This document shows positions 52,200 to 64,000 of a stretch of 64,000 bases of DNA, in pieces (the stretch's first letter is position 1; every line of letters starts with the position of its first letter). The notes beneath the pieces are model-generated. The model saw only the letters and a program-made list of their open reading frames with translations, made no database searches and was not told where the DNA came from. Source of the stretch: Sphingobacterium hotanense (lineage in GTDB: Bacteria > Bacteroidota > Bacteroidia > Sphingobacteriales > Sphingobacteriaceae); NCBI RefSeq assembly GCF_008274825.1, contig NZ_CP030848.1, positions 3,533,618-3,597,617 on the forward strand, read 5' to 3'. The position numbers were made by a program, and so were the translations under genes.

Positions 52200-53672
52200 C
52201 TAGTATTTTGCAGCTTTATCTGCAGCTGGGAGTGATTTTTTAATAAATTGGCGAATATCTTCATTCGCTTTAATCAGGTCTTCTTTTCGAAGATACATCA
52301 TGTGGCCGCTACGATAGCCTACAAAGCTCATACGGTAGGAAAGCTTTCCCGAAGGATCCATCTGCCACATATTATATTTCGCATTGAAGTAGTCCGTCGC
52401 ACCATCATAGTATCCGGATTGCACCATCAAATGAAGATATGGATTTGCTGCCATGGCTTGTCGTAAGTTCAAGCCCGTATTATCGTTACTACGATCCCAA
52501 GGATGTACAGGACCAAACATATTGTACTTCACATCGGTGTTGTACTTTAACTCATTAGCGTAATAGTAATTTATGGCTGGCGTGAAGGAATGTAGCCAGG
52601 ATGTCAACTCCGCATTATAGTCAGGTCGTTCGCCTCCATCACGTAGATCTATTCCTAAATATCGAGAGTCTAATCGGCCTATTGTTTGTCCCTTATCACG
52701 CAGTAACTCTTTCCAAAACAAGGATGTTGGGATATCCAGATTGTTCTGAGCAATAATGGTTTCGGAAAGTCCGGAGTATCTCGCCATTTTCTTAACTAAA
52801 GCATTTTTATCATTGGCCGATAAACTGGAGCCTCTTGCAATTGCCGGCAATAATTCATCGAGTGTAAATTTCTCCACTTCGGGTAATAACTCTTCCAAGT
52901 CTCTGTTCTGAAGATCCGGAGAAAGGCGCTTATGGAACCATGCCGCGGCAGTGTAATAAGGCCATACATTCGCTTTAGCAACAGCTCCTTCGCGTTTTAA
53001 GCCTAGGTCTGTCGGTGATACTAAGATAACACCATTGAGATACATCCATTGTGCATTTTGCAACTCTAAAGCCAATCCAGAAACACGAGTAGTACCGTAG
53101 CTTTCTCCAATCAAGTATTTAGGGGATGCCCAACGGTTATTGCGTGTCACAAAGGTATTAATCCATTCAGCGAGGTATTTGATATCAGCATTAACTCCGA
53201 AAAATAAGGAACGGTCTGCTTTCTCATCTAAGATGCGTGAGTAGCCAGTATTGATAGGATCAACATACACGATATCAGCAACATCAAGAATAGTATATGG
53301 ATTCTCTTTAACACCATATGGCTGCAATGGGTATCCCTCATCATCAATATTGAGTAAACGTGGGCCGGTATATGCTAAATGCATCCATACCGACCCCGAC
53401 CCTGGACCACCATTAAACGAAATAACTAACGGTCGTTTGCTTTTATTGCTGATATCATCACGGGTGTAGTAGGTATAATGAACAGTCGCTAATACTTTCC
53501 CATTGGCATCCCATACAGGCTGTGTACCCGTTTTTGCGGAATAGGGAAATTTTTGCCCGTTTGCAGTAATTTGATGCTTGGTAACGAATGCGGAATCTGC
53601 GAGCGGGAGACGTTGGGCATAAGTTTCGGCCACACAAATAAACAATGCTAAAAGGAATAATAGGTTTTTCAT
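52200..53672 (-). CDS. S10 family serine carboxypeptidase-like peptidase
   Basis: The 490-residue protein has a signal peptide (LLFLLALFICVAETYAQ). S10 motifs are NGGPGSGSVWMHLAYTGPRL (oxyanion region), GESYGTTR (catalytic Ser) and a C-terminal Asp/His pair in GYYDGATDYFN and RSGHMMYL. It would remove C-terminal residues from peptides in the periplasm. Use of the ATG at 53672 places the signal at the start; the frame's upstream 17 residues lack a reason to be coding. Confidence 0.9.
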   Translation of the reverse strand: MKNLLFLLALFICVAETYAQRLPLADSAFVTKHQITANGQKFPYSAKTGTQPVWDANGKVLATVHYTYYTRDDISNKSKRPLVISFNGGPGSGSVWMHLAYTGPRLLNIDDEGYPLQPYGVKENPYTILDVADIVYVDPINTGYSRILDEKADRSLFFGVNADIKYLAEWINTFVTRNNRWASPKYLIGESYGTTRVSGLALELQNAQWMYLNGVILVSPTDLGLKREGAVAKANVWPYYTAAAWFHKRLSPDLQNRDLEELLPEVEKFTLDELLPAIARGSSLSANDKNALVKKMARYSGLSETIIAQNNLDIPTSLFWKELLRDKGQTIGRLDSRYLGIDLRDGGERPDYNAELTSWLHSFTPAINYYYANELKYNTDVKYNMFGPVHPWDRSNDNTGLNLRQAMAANPYLHLMVQSGYYDGATDYFNAKYNMWQMDPSGKLSYRMSFVGYRSGHMMYLRKEDLIKANEDIRQFIKKSLPAADKAAKY

Positions 53673-53925
53673 AAAGAGCAATATAGGTTTAATAGATATG
53701 AAGAAAAAGCATCTTCCAGTCAATACGTAGGATTAACAACTAGAGTTGTCGCCGTCGCAAAAATGGCTTTTACTATATCAAAAAATATCCAATTCAATCA
53801 GGATACAATATATTGAAAATATACCTCAATCATTAAAAACCAACGCTTAATTGGACGAAATAGTCAGAATAGGTAAAGAATTGGATAATTTAGTATAAGA
53901 GGAAAATTGCATTTCAAAAATTCCT

Positions 53926-53960
53926 ATTAGATAATAGACATTAGAAATAAGACATTAGAG
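53926..53960 (-). repeat. Heptamer repeat run TCTAATR (locus 5)
   Basis: On the minus strand it reads TCTAATG, TCTTATT, TCTAATG, TCTATTA, TCTAAT. It is followed by TATGGCGG, the same end sequence as at locus 3. Confidence 0.7.
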
Positions 53961-54010
53961 TATGGCGGCTCAAGACGTCAGATATTAGACATAGATACTG
54001 GGTAGAGCTG

Positions 54011-54092
54011 TCTGAATACCAGGAAAGGAAGGATTGAAAGATTACCATGATCCTGCCAATCCTTAAATCCTTCCTTTCCTGGTTCAAGACAA
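54011..54092. repeat. Palindromic TGAACCAGG element, copy 3
   Basis: A left arm ACCAGGAAAGGAAGGATT and a right arm AATCCTTCCTTTCCTGGTT-type, separated by about 20 bases, form a long inverted repeat of about 38 bases per side. It is enclosed by heptamer runs at 53926 and 54235. Confidence 0.75.
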
Positions 54093-54234
54093 ACATCAAA
54101 AGATCAAAAGATCATCTTTCTTTACTACTCCTTCCCTTTCAAGCAAAAACAACTCAAAAGATCATCTTTCCTTATCAATCCGTCTTTCAAGCAAAAACAA
54201 CCCACAAAAAAAAGGCGCCATATCCGCGCCCTAC

Positions 54235-54268
54235 TCTAATATCTCATGTCTAACATCTAAAATCTAGA
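54235..54268 (+). repeat. Heptamer repeat run TCTAATR (locus 6)
   Basis: TCTAATA, TCTCATG, TCTAACA, TCTAAAA, TCTAGA. It is inverted relative to locus 5 on the other side of the palindromic element. Confidence 0.7.
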
Positions 54269-54274
54269 CCAACA

Positions 54275-54307
54275 AAAAAGCCCGTCATCTTTCGATAACG
54301 AGCTTTT
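54275..54307 (-). terminator. rRNA operon terminator
   Basis: On the minus strand AAAAGCTCGTTATC pairs with GATGACGGGCTTTT (two mismatches) followed by six T. It lies 11 bases past the 5S gene. Confidence 0.7.
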
Positions 54308-54317
54308 CGTATAAAAA

Positions 54318-54426
<109 letters not shown>

Positions 54427-54520
54427 AATATCTTATTGTTGAACCTGCACTTTGCAAGTACCAACATTGACATGTTATTGGAAGAAAAGATTCAAAAAGA
54501 GAGAGGACAACAGACTATCT

Positions 54521-57404
<2,884 letters not shown>

Positions 57405-57528
57405 CACACTATCACCCCTTTTGCTAAGTGATAGGTTGCTTTCGCTTGTTCTACAAGTAGAAAAAGCTTCTGTTGTCTTCTCTTGTGTCTCTTTTCTTCC
57501 AATATGTCAAAGAACTCTTTGTCTTCGC

Positions 57529-57561
57529 TAGATAATAGATGTCAGATATTAGATCGTAGAC
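57529..57561 (-). repeat. Heptamer repeat run in the rRNA spacer (locus 7)
   Basis: Read on the minus strand: TCTACGA, TCTAATA, TCTGACA, TCTATTA, TCTA. It lies between tRNA-Ala and 23S and is inverted to locus 8 nearby, with GGGCGCCG between them. Confidence 0.65.
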
Positions 57562-57580
57562 CTAGGGCGCCGTAAAGGGC

Positions 57581-57617
57581 TCTATTGTCTGTTGTCTGAT
57601 GTCTCACATCTGTCATC
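57581..57617 (+). repeat. Heptamer repeat run in the rRNA spacer (locus 8)
   Basis: TCTATTG, TCTGTTG, TCTGATG, TCTCACA, TCTGTCA, TC, more diverged than other runs. It lies 13 bases before the 3' end of tRNA-Ala. Confidence 0.55.
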
Positions 57618-57629
57618 TTCGATGACTTG

Positions 57630-57703
57630 TGGAGAATAACGGATTCGAACCGTTGACCCCCTGCGTGCAAGGCAGGTGCTCTAGCCAGCTGAGCTAATTC
57701 CCC
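57630..57703 (-). tRNA. tRNA-Ala (anticodon UGC)
   Basis: Minus strand GGGGAATTAGCTCAGC begins a 74-base cloverleaf with anticodon loop CTTGCAC (anticodon TGC) and T-loop GGTTCGAATCC. The acceptor GGGGAAT pairs with ATTCTCC. CCA is not encoded, in contrast to the adjacent tRNA-Ile. This is the usual 16S-23S spacer tRNA. Confidence 0.97.
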
Positions 57704-57716
57704 ATCGTGTGTCTTA

Positions 57717-57793
57717 TGGTAGTCCCGAGCAGATTTGAACTGCTGACCCCTACATTATCAGTGTAGTGCTCTAACCAACTGAGCTACGGGACT
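57717..57793 (-). tRNA. tRNA-Ile (anticodon GAU)
   Basis: Minus strand AGTCCCGTAGCTCAG starts a 77-base cloverleaf with anticodon loop CTGATAA (GAT), T-loop AGTTCAAATCTG and acceptor end CGGGACTA followed by an encoded CCA. It is the second spacer tRNA of the rRNA operon. Confidence 0.97.
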
Positions 57794-57911
57794 AGCTTAA
57801 TTCTCATCTTCTCAAGATACCATGCCAACTTACGCTGGGCAGGTACTTTCTTCTAATGTGTTTCTTGTTTTAACGATCAAATGTTGCGCAGACGAGCCGG
57901 AATCAGGCTCT

Positions 57912-59442
<1,531 letters not shown>

Positions 59443-59732
59443 AAAATGAAGTGTAAGATCAAGACTATTTATAATAAATAGAATTGTCTTTATTTAAATA
59501 TCTGTTTCCCTGGTTCCGATCTGGTTGAATTGATTTAAAAAATCTTCTTGTTCAACTTTCGACTTGCGTCTACTCGCTGCGCTACATGATCATTATTTCT
59601 TAAAGAACTTTTCGCTTCCGCATCTCGCTTCCGCTTTTCTTATGTTGTGCGCCTTGTTTCCGTGGCGCTCAAGCTTTCAGTTTTATCAGCTTCGAGCCTT
59701 GCGCTCTCAGCCGTTCCCCGTAGTTGGGACTG

Positions 59733-59760
59733 CAAAGGTAGAAGGTTTTTTTTTAATTCC
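59733..59760 (-). promoter_or_regulatory. rRNA promoter P2 (proximal)
   Basis: On the minus strand TTTTG, then 20 bases, then TACCTTTG (59733-59740), near-consensus. Transcription would begin about 285 bases before the 16S gene. Confidence 0.65.
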
Positions 59761-59892
59761 CAAAATTTATTTTAAAATATTTTTTGAGGCTTTTTTTGAG
59801 GTCCAAATCTCTTGCTTTTCAGCAGCAGATTCCTTGCTCTTTCCTTCCCGATGTCATGGCCGTTTCGGCCGTCCCTCCCTTGCGGAGTGGTG

Positions 59893-59925
59893 CAAAGATA
59901 GGGACAAAATAGCCATACTTCCAAG
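59893..59925 (-). promoter_or_regulatory. rRNA promoter P1 (distal)
   Basis: On the minus strand a TTG, 21 bases and TATCTTTG (59893-59900). Together with P2 it gives two tandem rRNA promoters 160 bases apart, as for many rRNA operons. Confidence 0.6.
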
Positions 59926-60094
59926 ACCTGCAAACGAATATTTTTAGCGGGACAGCGTAACTCGCTAGCAATGTGAGCAATAATTTATCGAAAGACGATG
60001 CTAAAAGGGCGGTTGCGGGGGACTCAGGGGAGAAATTGGGGATTGGAAGGGTGCCGGAAGGGGCCTGCTTCGGGGCAGAGCTTTTGCAGGAACC

Positions 60095-60176
60095 TTGCTC
60101 TCCCCTATCAGAGCCCTTGCCGAGCGGGCTTGATTGGGTTCTGTATGGGGTCTGTATTGGGAGAACAAGGGTTCTG
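60095..60176. repeat. Interleaved inverted repeat (pseudoknot-type element), copy 3
   Basis: Stem A: TTGCTCTCCC (60095-60104) with GGGAGAACAA (60159-60168). Stem B: CAGAGCCCTTG (60109-60119) with CAAGGGTTCTG (60166-60176); each has one G-U or mismatch. The complement has CCCAATACAGACCCC, shared with copy 2. Confidence 0.65.
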
Positions 60177-60300
60177 AGTCGTCGGAGCTGTGTGGCGGGG
60201 CTTGGGGAGCTGTCTTTGAAACTTTGTTTTAGAAGGGGGATTTTGTTTTTTCGGGTTGGTCTTTGAAGGAGGGGAGAAAGGAAGTTTTGATTTTTCGGCG

Positions 60301-60445
60301 TTTGTCTGAACCAGGAAAGGAAGGATGCAGGGATGAGCAGGATCGGGTATGGCGGTGGATAACGCGATCGATTATATATCTTTTAGGAAACGTACGCCCG
60401 ATCCTGTCAATCCTTAAATCCTTCCCTCCCTGGTTCAAGACAAAT
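60301..60445. repeat. Palindromic TGAACCAGG element, copy 4
   Basis: The left arm TTTGTCTGAACCAGGAAAGG and the right arm that ends CCTGGTTCAAGACAAAT are inverted over about 46 bases, around a 50-base middle. Consensus arm: TTTGTCTTGAACCAGG followed by ARGGAAGGATNNANGGAT and CAGGATC. Confidence 0.8.
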
Positions 60446-60473
60446 ACAGTAAACAACCGATTCATTCCTAATA

Positions 60474-60503
60474 ACAAAAAGCTAGCAATATCAATTGCTA
60501 ACT
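60474..60503 (-). terminator. Terminator of the sphingolipid-type operon
   Basis: On the minus strand GTTAGCAATTGATATTGCTAGC folds with a TTAGCAAT/ATTGCTAG stem, then five T. It follows the gtrA-like gene by about 40 bases. Confidence 0.7.
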
Positions 60504-60533
60504 TTTCGGATTATCTTTCAAAATATATCTATT

Positions 60534-60920
60534 CTATTTTCTGAACACCCAATATTTCTGTAAAGTGAAATTAAAGCCTAGGGAAACAACAATCTCTACA
60601 ATTAGCTTCGAGAGCAGGAAATGCCAATGCATCAAATCGACGAATATGTGTATTCCCAATGATTTCAGCCCTATGCTTCCCAGCACTACGATGATAAACT
60701 TCCAGAGCTGGCTGCCGATAGATTGTGCGCGGCTATTGAATGACCAATAGCGATTAATGGTAAAATTGACAATTGCGCCTAAGCTACCGCTGACGACGTT
60801 TGAGAAAGGTGCCGTATATTTTAGCACAGTATAACAGAATGTGTAGATACCAAAGTCAGACAGGCCGCCGATAAAGGCAGACAGCTGAACCTTCAGAAAT
60901 TCTCTAACTTTTGCTGTCAT
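60534..60920 (-). CDS. GtrA family membrane protein
   Basis: The 128-residue protein has four membrane helices and the GtrA/DPMS pattern: LSAFIGGLSDFGIYTFCY, GAIVNFTINRYWSFN and FNFTLQKYWVFRK, with two F-x-x-(R/K)-Y/W-x-F elements. GtrA-type proteins are proposed flippases of lipid-linked sugars or subunits of phosphodolichol-mannose synthases. As the last gene of the right-edge operon it may help to move a lipid head group; this is inference. Confidence 0.8.
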   Translation of the reverse strand: MTAKVREFLKVQLSAFIGGLSDFGIYTFCYTVLKYTAPFSNVVSGSLGAIVNFTINRYWSFNSRAQSIGSQLWKFIIVVLGSIGLKSLGIHIFVDLMHWHFLLSKLIVEIVVSLGFNFTLQKYWVFRK

Positions 60921-60931
60921 CCGCTACGATC

Positions 60932-61627
60932 TTAGGCCTCTTGACCTTCCTTTAATTTTGCTGCTTTTTCTTCCGCATCTTTGATATCTCCAAGATCCAG
61001 TAGTTTCTTGGTATCACCCAGATTGATGAAGAATAAGATAATACAGATTCCTAACACGCTATAATTGATCGATCCGGGGATAAAAACCTCGAGCGCGAGT
61101 ACTGCTGAAATGATCACACGAATCTCTGTCGGGCCCAAAAGTCCTGCGTCAATCGTGTATTTATCAGTGATGCGATATCTTAACTGCGAAATAATCATCG
61201 CCCAGCCATACAGAGCCACCAATGTAAAGCCGAGATATTTAAAGTCGCCAGGCGCATAAAAAACATAGCCCAACCCGATAAACACCGTACTAACCCAATC
61301 CATTACGATGTCTAGCGCGAATCCGTACCACTTCCGCGATTTATTTCGGTAGAACGCAATTCGACCATCTAACGAATCGCCGAACCATTGCACGAAAAAG
61401 CCGACAATACCTAAGAGCAGGTAGTTAATGTGAACATATTCTGCCAATAAAAAGCTGCCCAATATCATCAAAGATCCAAACAAGCCTATTGCCGTCAACC
61501 CATCAGAGGATATCCAATTGGGTATGCGTGGCACTAAATAGGTTATCAGTCTTTGTTCTGGATTGCTTAAGATATTTGTGCGTTTTCTATCTTGAAACAA
61601 CTTTTTATTGATTTTCTCGTCGCTCAT
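60932..61627 (-). CDS. CDP-alcohol phosphatidyltransferase family protein
   Basis: The 231-residue membrane protein has about six helices and a variant of the CDP-alcohol phosphotransferase motif DxxDGxxARx8GxxxDxxxD: here DSLDGRIAF with nine residues before GFALDIVMD, so the Arg is Phe. The metal-binding aspartates are kept. Such enzymes join a CDP-lipid or CDP-alcohol with an alcohol. With a ceramide pathway upstream, a ceramide phosphoinositol or phosphoethanolamine head-group role is plausible. It follows the epimerase gene by 12 bases. Confidence 0.8.
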   Translation of the reverse strand: MSDEKINKKLFQDRKRTNILSNPEQRLITYLVPRIPNWISSDGLTAIGLFGSLMILGSFLLAEYVHINYLLLGIVGFFVQWFGDSLDGRIAFYRNKSRKWYGFALDIVMDWVSTVFIGLGYVFYAPGDFKYLGFTLVALYGWAMIISQLRYRITDKYTIDAGLLGPTEIRVIISAVLALEVFIPGSINYSVLGICIILFFINLGDTKKLLDLGDIKDAEEKAAKLKEGQEA

Positions 61628-61639
61628 TATTTATATTTT

Positions 61640-62638
61640 TTATAGCCATTTATGGCTTTTGTACCAATTTAAACTCTCTGTTAGCCCCCGTTCCAAGTCA
61701 TATTTCGGGTTGAAACCAAGGGTTTCGACAGCGTGATTGATATTACAACCCCAGTTTTCTGCCGTTAGTTCCCCTAGCCTTTCCGGATAAATCACCGGTG
61801 TTTTGCTCGAATTCTTATAGAGCCTTTGAGACAGCTGCGCCACCAATCTAATCAGTGCCAATGGCACATGAATCCTAAACAGACGTTTCTTCAATGTCGA
61901 TTTAAAGATGTCCGCCATGGCGTAGCGTGAATAAACTAAACCATCGGAGATATTGTAAAACTGCAAACCATCCTGTTTCACGATACAGCCCTGCAATAGC
62001 ACCTCGCATAAGTCTTTGACATAAATGAAGCTCAACTTCTGCGGGTTTCGTCCGATATATGGATCGAGCCCCTTATTCATCGTATCAAACAAGATGAAAA
62101 TATCCTTTTCGCGTGGGCCATATACTGCCGTCGGCCGAAATACAGAGACAGGCTTGTCGGCAAATTTTTCTCGAATCATCAATTCCGAAGCGCGCTTACT
62201 GCGTCCGTAAACTGTGACAGGGCGGTAAGGAAAGGATTCATCGATCAATTTTTCACTGTTGAAGGCAATAGGTCCTACCGCAGCCAGACTACTCACATAC
62301 ACGACACGTTCCAATGGAATCTGAGCCGTTGTAGCCGCTTCGATAATGGCTTCCGTGTAGTCCACATTCACGGTATTCATCTGCTTCTCATCCTTTGCTT
62401 TGGTCATTGCCGCGGCATGGATGATGTAGTGATACTGCTCTTCTTCGAATAACGTTTTAAGATTTTGCGCATCCCCCAGGTTTGGGTAGACGAATTTATC
62501 GACAAAAGGTGCTATTTGGTCTGTTATACTGCTAGATCTTACCGCAGCATGCACCTCAAGTCCCAAGTTTTGGGCAGCCTCTACCAGGTGAGAACCTACA
62601 AAGCCGCTCGCACCGGTAATGAAGATTTTCTTTTTCAT
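61640..62638 (-). CDS. NAD-dependent epimerase/dehydratase-type reductase (CerR-like candidate)
   Basis: The 332-residue protein is an extended SDR with the Rossmann motif GASGFVGSHL (residues 8-17) and the active-site YGRSK pair (Tyr and Lys). It keeps VYVSSLAAVGP as the SDR Ser region. In Caulobacter and Bacteroides, epimerase/dehydratase-like enzymes (CerR) reduce 3-ketosphinganine. As the second step after the SPT-like gene it fits this role, but a sugar epimerase cannot be excluded by sequence alone. It overlaps the GNAT gene by four bases (ATGA). Confidence 0.75.
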   Translation of the reverse strand: MKKKIFITGASGFVGSHLVEAAQNLGLEVHAAVRSSSITDQIAPFVDKFVYPNLGDAQNLKTLFEEEQYHYIIHAAAMTKAKDEKQMNTVNVDYTEAIIEAATTAQIPLERVVYVSSLAAVGPIAFNSEKLIDESFPYRPVTVYGRSKRASELMIREKFADKPVSVFRPTAVYGPREKDIFILFDTMNKGLDPYIGRNPQKLSFIYVKDLCEVLLQGCIVKQDGLQFYNISDGLVYSRYAMADIFKSTLKKRLFRIHVPLALIRLVAQLSQRLYKNSSKTPVIYPERLGELTAENWGCNINHAVETLGFNPKYDLERGLTESLNWYKSHKWL

Positions 62639-63756
62639 ATCGCTTTTTCGTACAGACGATACCGTTTGTAGAAATCTGCATTGATTTGCTCAATAGCGTG
62701 ATTCATCATGTAATTGTGATCCAGCATCCAGGAGCATTCTGCCTCTACAATACCCGAGGGCATCGCATTTTTGATGATACGACCGTATAAACAGGCTTCA
62801 ATTCCTAGCTTACGGTAGTTATCCAATACCCCTAGCATGAGCACTCTAAGCGACTTAATATTCTTTTTACCGAAGAGCAATTTGAATATTCCGGTCGGAA
62901 ATAATCTACCTCGCTTGATATTGATCAAAATCTCATTGATATTCGGAACACCAAGAGCAAAGCCCACGATCTCATCTCCTTTTTGAGCGAGGATACAGTA
63001 CTTTGGATCGACGATCATCTTTAAATCTTTCGCAACATAGAAAAACTCATCATCGGTCATCGGTACAAAACCCAGGTTCTTATCCCAAGCCTTGTTGTAA
63101 ACCACCTTGATGCGTTCAGCCTCGTTTTTAAAATCTTTCAGATTGATCTGCCGAAGGATAATCCCCGAACGCTCTAAACGAGCTTCGAGTTTATCCAAAA
63201 GTAGCACCGAACGATGACTAGCACCGGCTTTATTAACAAGATAGGCCCTAAGGTCTTCTTTCTTTTCAAAGCCTGCGTTCGAAATCAAGTCGATGTAATA
63301 GGGGAAATTATAAGGCATCATGGCCATTGGAGGTCGGTCGAAACCTTCAACCAACAGACCACAAGTGTCGTTTGTCGATAAATTGATGGGCCCCACAATA
63401 TTGGTGGCGCCTTTAGCTTTTACCCATGCTGTTGCTGTTTCAAGCAATTTATTGGCTACTTCCTGATCGTTAATGCAATCAAAAAAACCGAACTGCCCTT
63501 CATTAACATGGTTAAAGTTATTGTGATTTACGTTGTAGATAGCAAGCACGCGCCCCACGATTTTACCGTCTTGATAGGCTAAAAAGGGCTGTGCTTGTGA
63601 ATGTTTGTAGAAAGGATGTTTCTTTGGATTAAGCATATCATCCTGTCCTAAGAATAACTCAGGAACGTAGTTAGGGTCAGCCTCATAGAGGTCGTGCGGG
63701 AAATCAATGAAACTCGCGCGCTGACTCTTCGTTTCTACAGGAACAATCGTAATCAC
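62635..63756 (-). CDS. GNAT-like protein, candidate bacterial ceramide synthase
   Basis: The 373-residue protein has two GNAT-like halves: N-terminal YEADPNYVPELFLGQDDMLN and AYQDGKIVGRVLAIYNVNHN; a C-terminal NYRKLGIEACLYGRII with the pyrophosphate-loop-like GIEA region. Length (373 against 150 for a simple acetyltransferase) fits the large GNAT-fold proteins, among which Caulobacter bCerS N-acylates sphinganine. It is between an SPT-like gene (15 bases before) and a CerR-like reductase (overlapping), so the same role is likely, but not proven. Start is ATG at 63756. Confidence 0.7.
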   Translation of the reverse strand: MITIVPVETKSQRASFIDFPHDLYEADPNYVPELFLGQDDMLNPKKHPFYKHSQAQPFLAYQDGKIVGRVLAIYNVNHNNFNHVNEGQFGFFDCINDQEVANKLLETATAWVKAKGATNIVGPINLSTNDTCGLLVEGFDRPPMAMMPYNFPYYIDLISNAGFEKKEDLRAYLVNKAGASHRSVLLLDKLEARLERSGIILRQINLKDFKNEAERIKVVYNKAWDKNLGFVPMTDDEFFYVAKDLKMIVDPKYCILAQKGDEIVGFALGVPNINEILINIKRGRLFPTGIFKLLFGKKNIKSLRVLMLGVLDNYRKLGIEACLYGRIIKNAMPSGIVEAECSWMLDHNYMMNHAIEQINADFYKRYRLYEKAI

Positions 63757-63771
63757 AGGTTTAAAGCTTTA

Positions 63772-64000
<229 letters not shown>

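Larger units (their letters stand above)
53673..54317. other. Repeat-filled intergenic region before the rRNA operon
   Basis: No gene was seen. Contents in order: heptamer runs at 53926-53960 with a related stretch near 53977, a palindromic TGAACCAGG-type element (54011-54092), T-rich DNA with CAAGACAAACATC repeats, an inverted heptamer run (54235-54268) and the rRNA terminator. Confidence 0.65.
59443..60533. other. rRNA leader, promoters and repeats
   Basis: No gene is seen. From 59443 to 59740 is the rRNA leader. Two promoters follow, then a GC-richer part (59990-60250), a pseudoknot-type repeat (60095-60176), a palindromic element (60301-60445) and the terminator of the gtrA operon (60474-60503). 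Small open frames here are non-coding. Confidence 0.55.

Noticed and set aside
53926..54270. Small RNA or attachment site next to the rRNA operon
   Set aside because: The content is fully explained by known repeat types of this window; there is no tRNA-end copy or integrase.
59564..59947. 127-residue plus-strand frame in the rRNA leader
   Set aside because: It runs opposite the rRNA promoters and leader and lacks any family.

Overview
The window comes from a Bacteroidota chromosome, most likely a Sphingobacterium or close relative (Sphingobacteriaceae). Several things point there: promoters of the Bacteroidota type (TTTG, about 19 bases, TAnnTTTG), gliding-type gldA and gldFG genes, families such as DUF4252, DUF3943 and DUF1599, a long Bacteroidota LptD, a rRNA operon of matching type, and a sphingolipid gene cluster at the right edge. 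Genes are chromosomal housekeeping and envelope genes. There is no prophage, plasmid module or CRISPR array. The only insertion sequence is one broken IS110-type element.

Layout. 1-1.4 kb: a partial fimbrillin-like lipoprotein and a tiny tryptophan-ended peptide gene whose start is frameshifted. 1.9-8.9 kb: MATE exporter, 2-oxoacid dehydrogenase E2, cinA, lptD. 9.0-11.8 kb: two tandem amidases and an mlaD-like gene. 11.9-17.2 kb: an S9 peptidase and a four-gene creD operon with its own small winged-helix regulator and two matching palindromic operators. 17.5-19.0 kb: tRNA-Leu and trigger factor. 19.1-20.7 kb: the IS110-type element. 20.7-24.2 kb: two outer-membrane proteins and a secreted two-repeat protein. 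24.3-27.1 kb: cysM, cysE, and a DUF3037/HipA-like kinase pair. 27.3-34.7 kb: DUF1599, DoxX-like protein, aroK, a glycerophosphodiesterase, gldA, a porin-like protein and a gldF-gldG fusion. 34.8-46.7 kb: CoA-transferase, AraC regulator, DUF1080 lipoprotein, rpsT, an RNA methyltransferase, sucD, an ECF sigma/anti-sigma/DUF4252 module, DinB, a CocE-type hydrolase and TraB. 46.8-53.7 kb: CPBP protease, putP, a giant TPR metallopeptidase-like protein and an S10 peptidase. 54.3-59.4 kb: a complete rRNA operon on the minus strand (16S, tRNA-Ile, tRNA-Ala, 23S, 5S). 60.5-64.0 kb: GtrA, CDP-alcohol phosphatidyltransferase, epimerase/reductase, GNAT-like protein and the 3' end of a serine-palmitoyltransferase-like gene.

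The most unusual content is between the genes. At least four families of short interspersed repeats recur: (i) runs of a 7-base unit, TCTAATR, at eight places, often touching stop codons and set as inverted pairs; (ii) inverted arms built on TGAACCAGGAAAGGAAGGAT; (iii) three copies of an element whose two inverted repeats interleave, as in a pseudoknot; (iv) an approximately 83-base element next to the IS and beyond gldFG. Families (i) and (ii) nest into composite elements, and a pair of (i) lies inside the rRNA spacer. The best metabolic lead is the right-edge operon, which looks like a bacterial ceramide/sphingolipid pathway with a GNAT-type candidate ceramide synthase.
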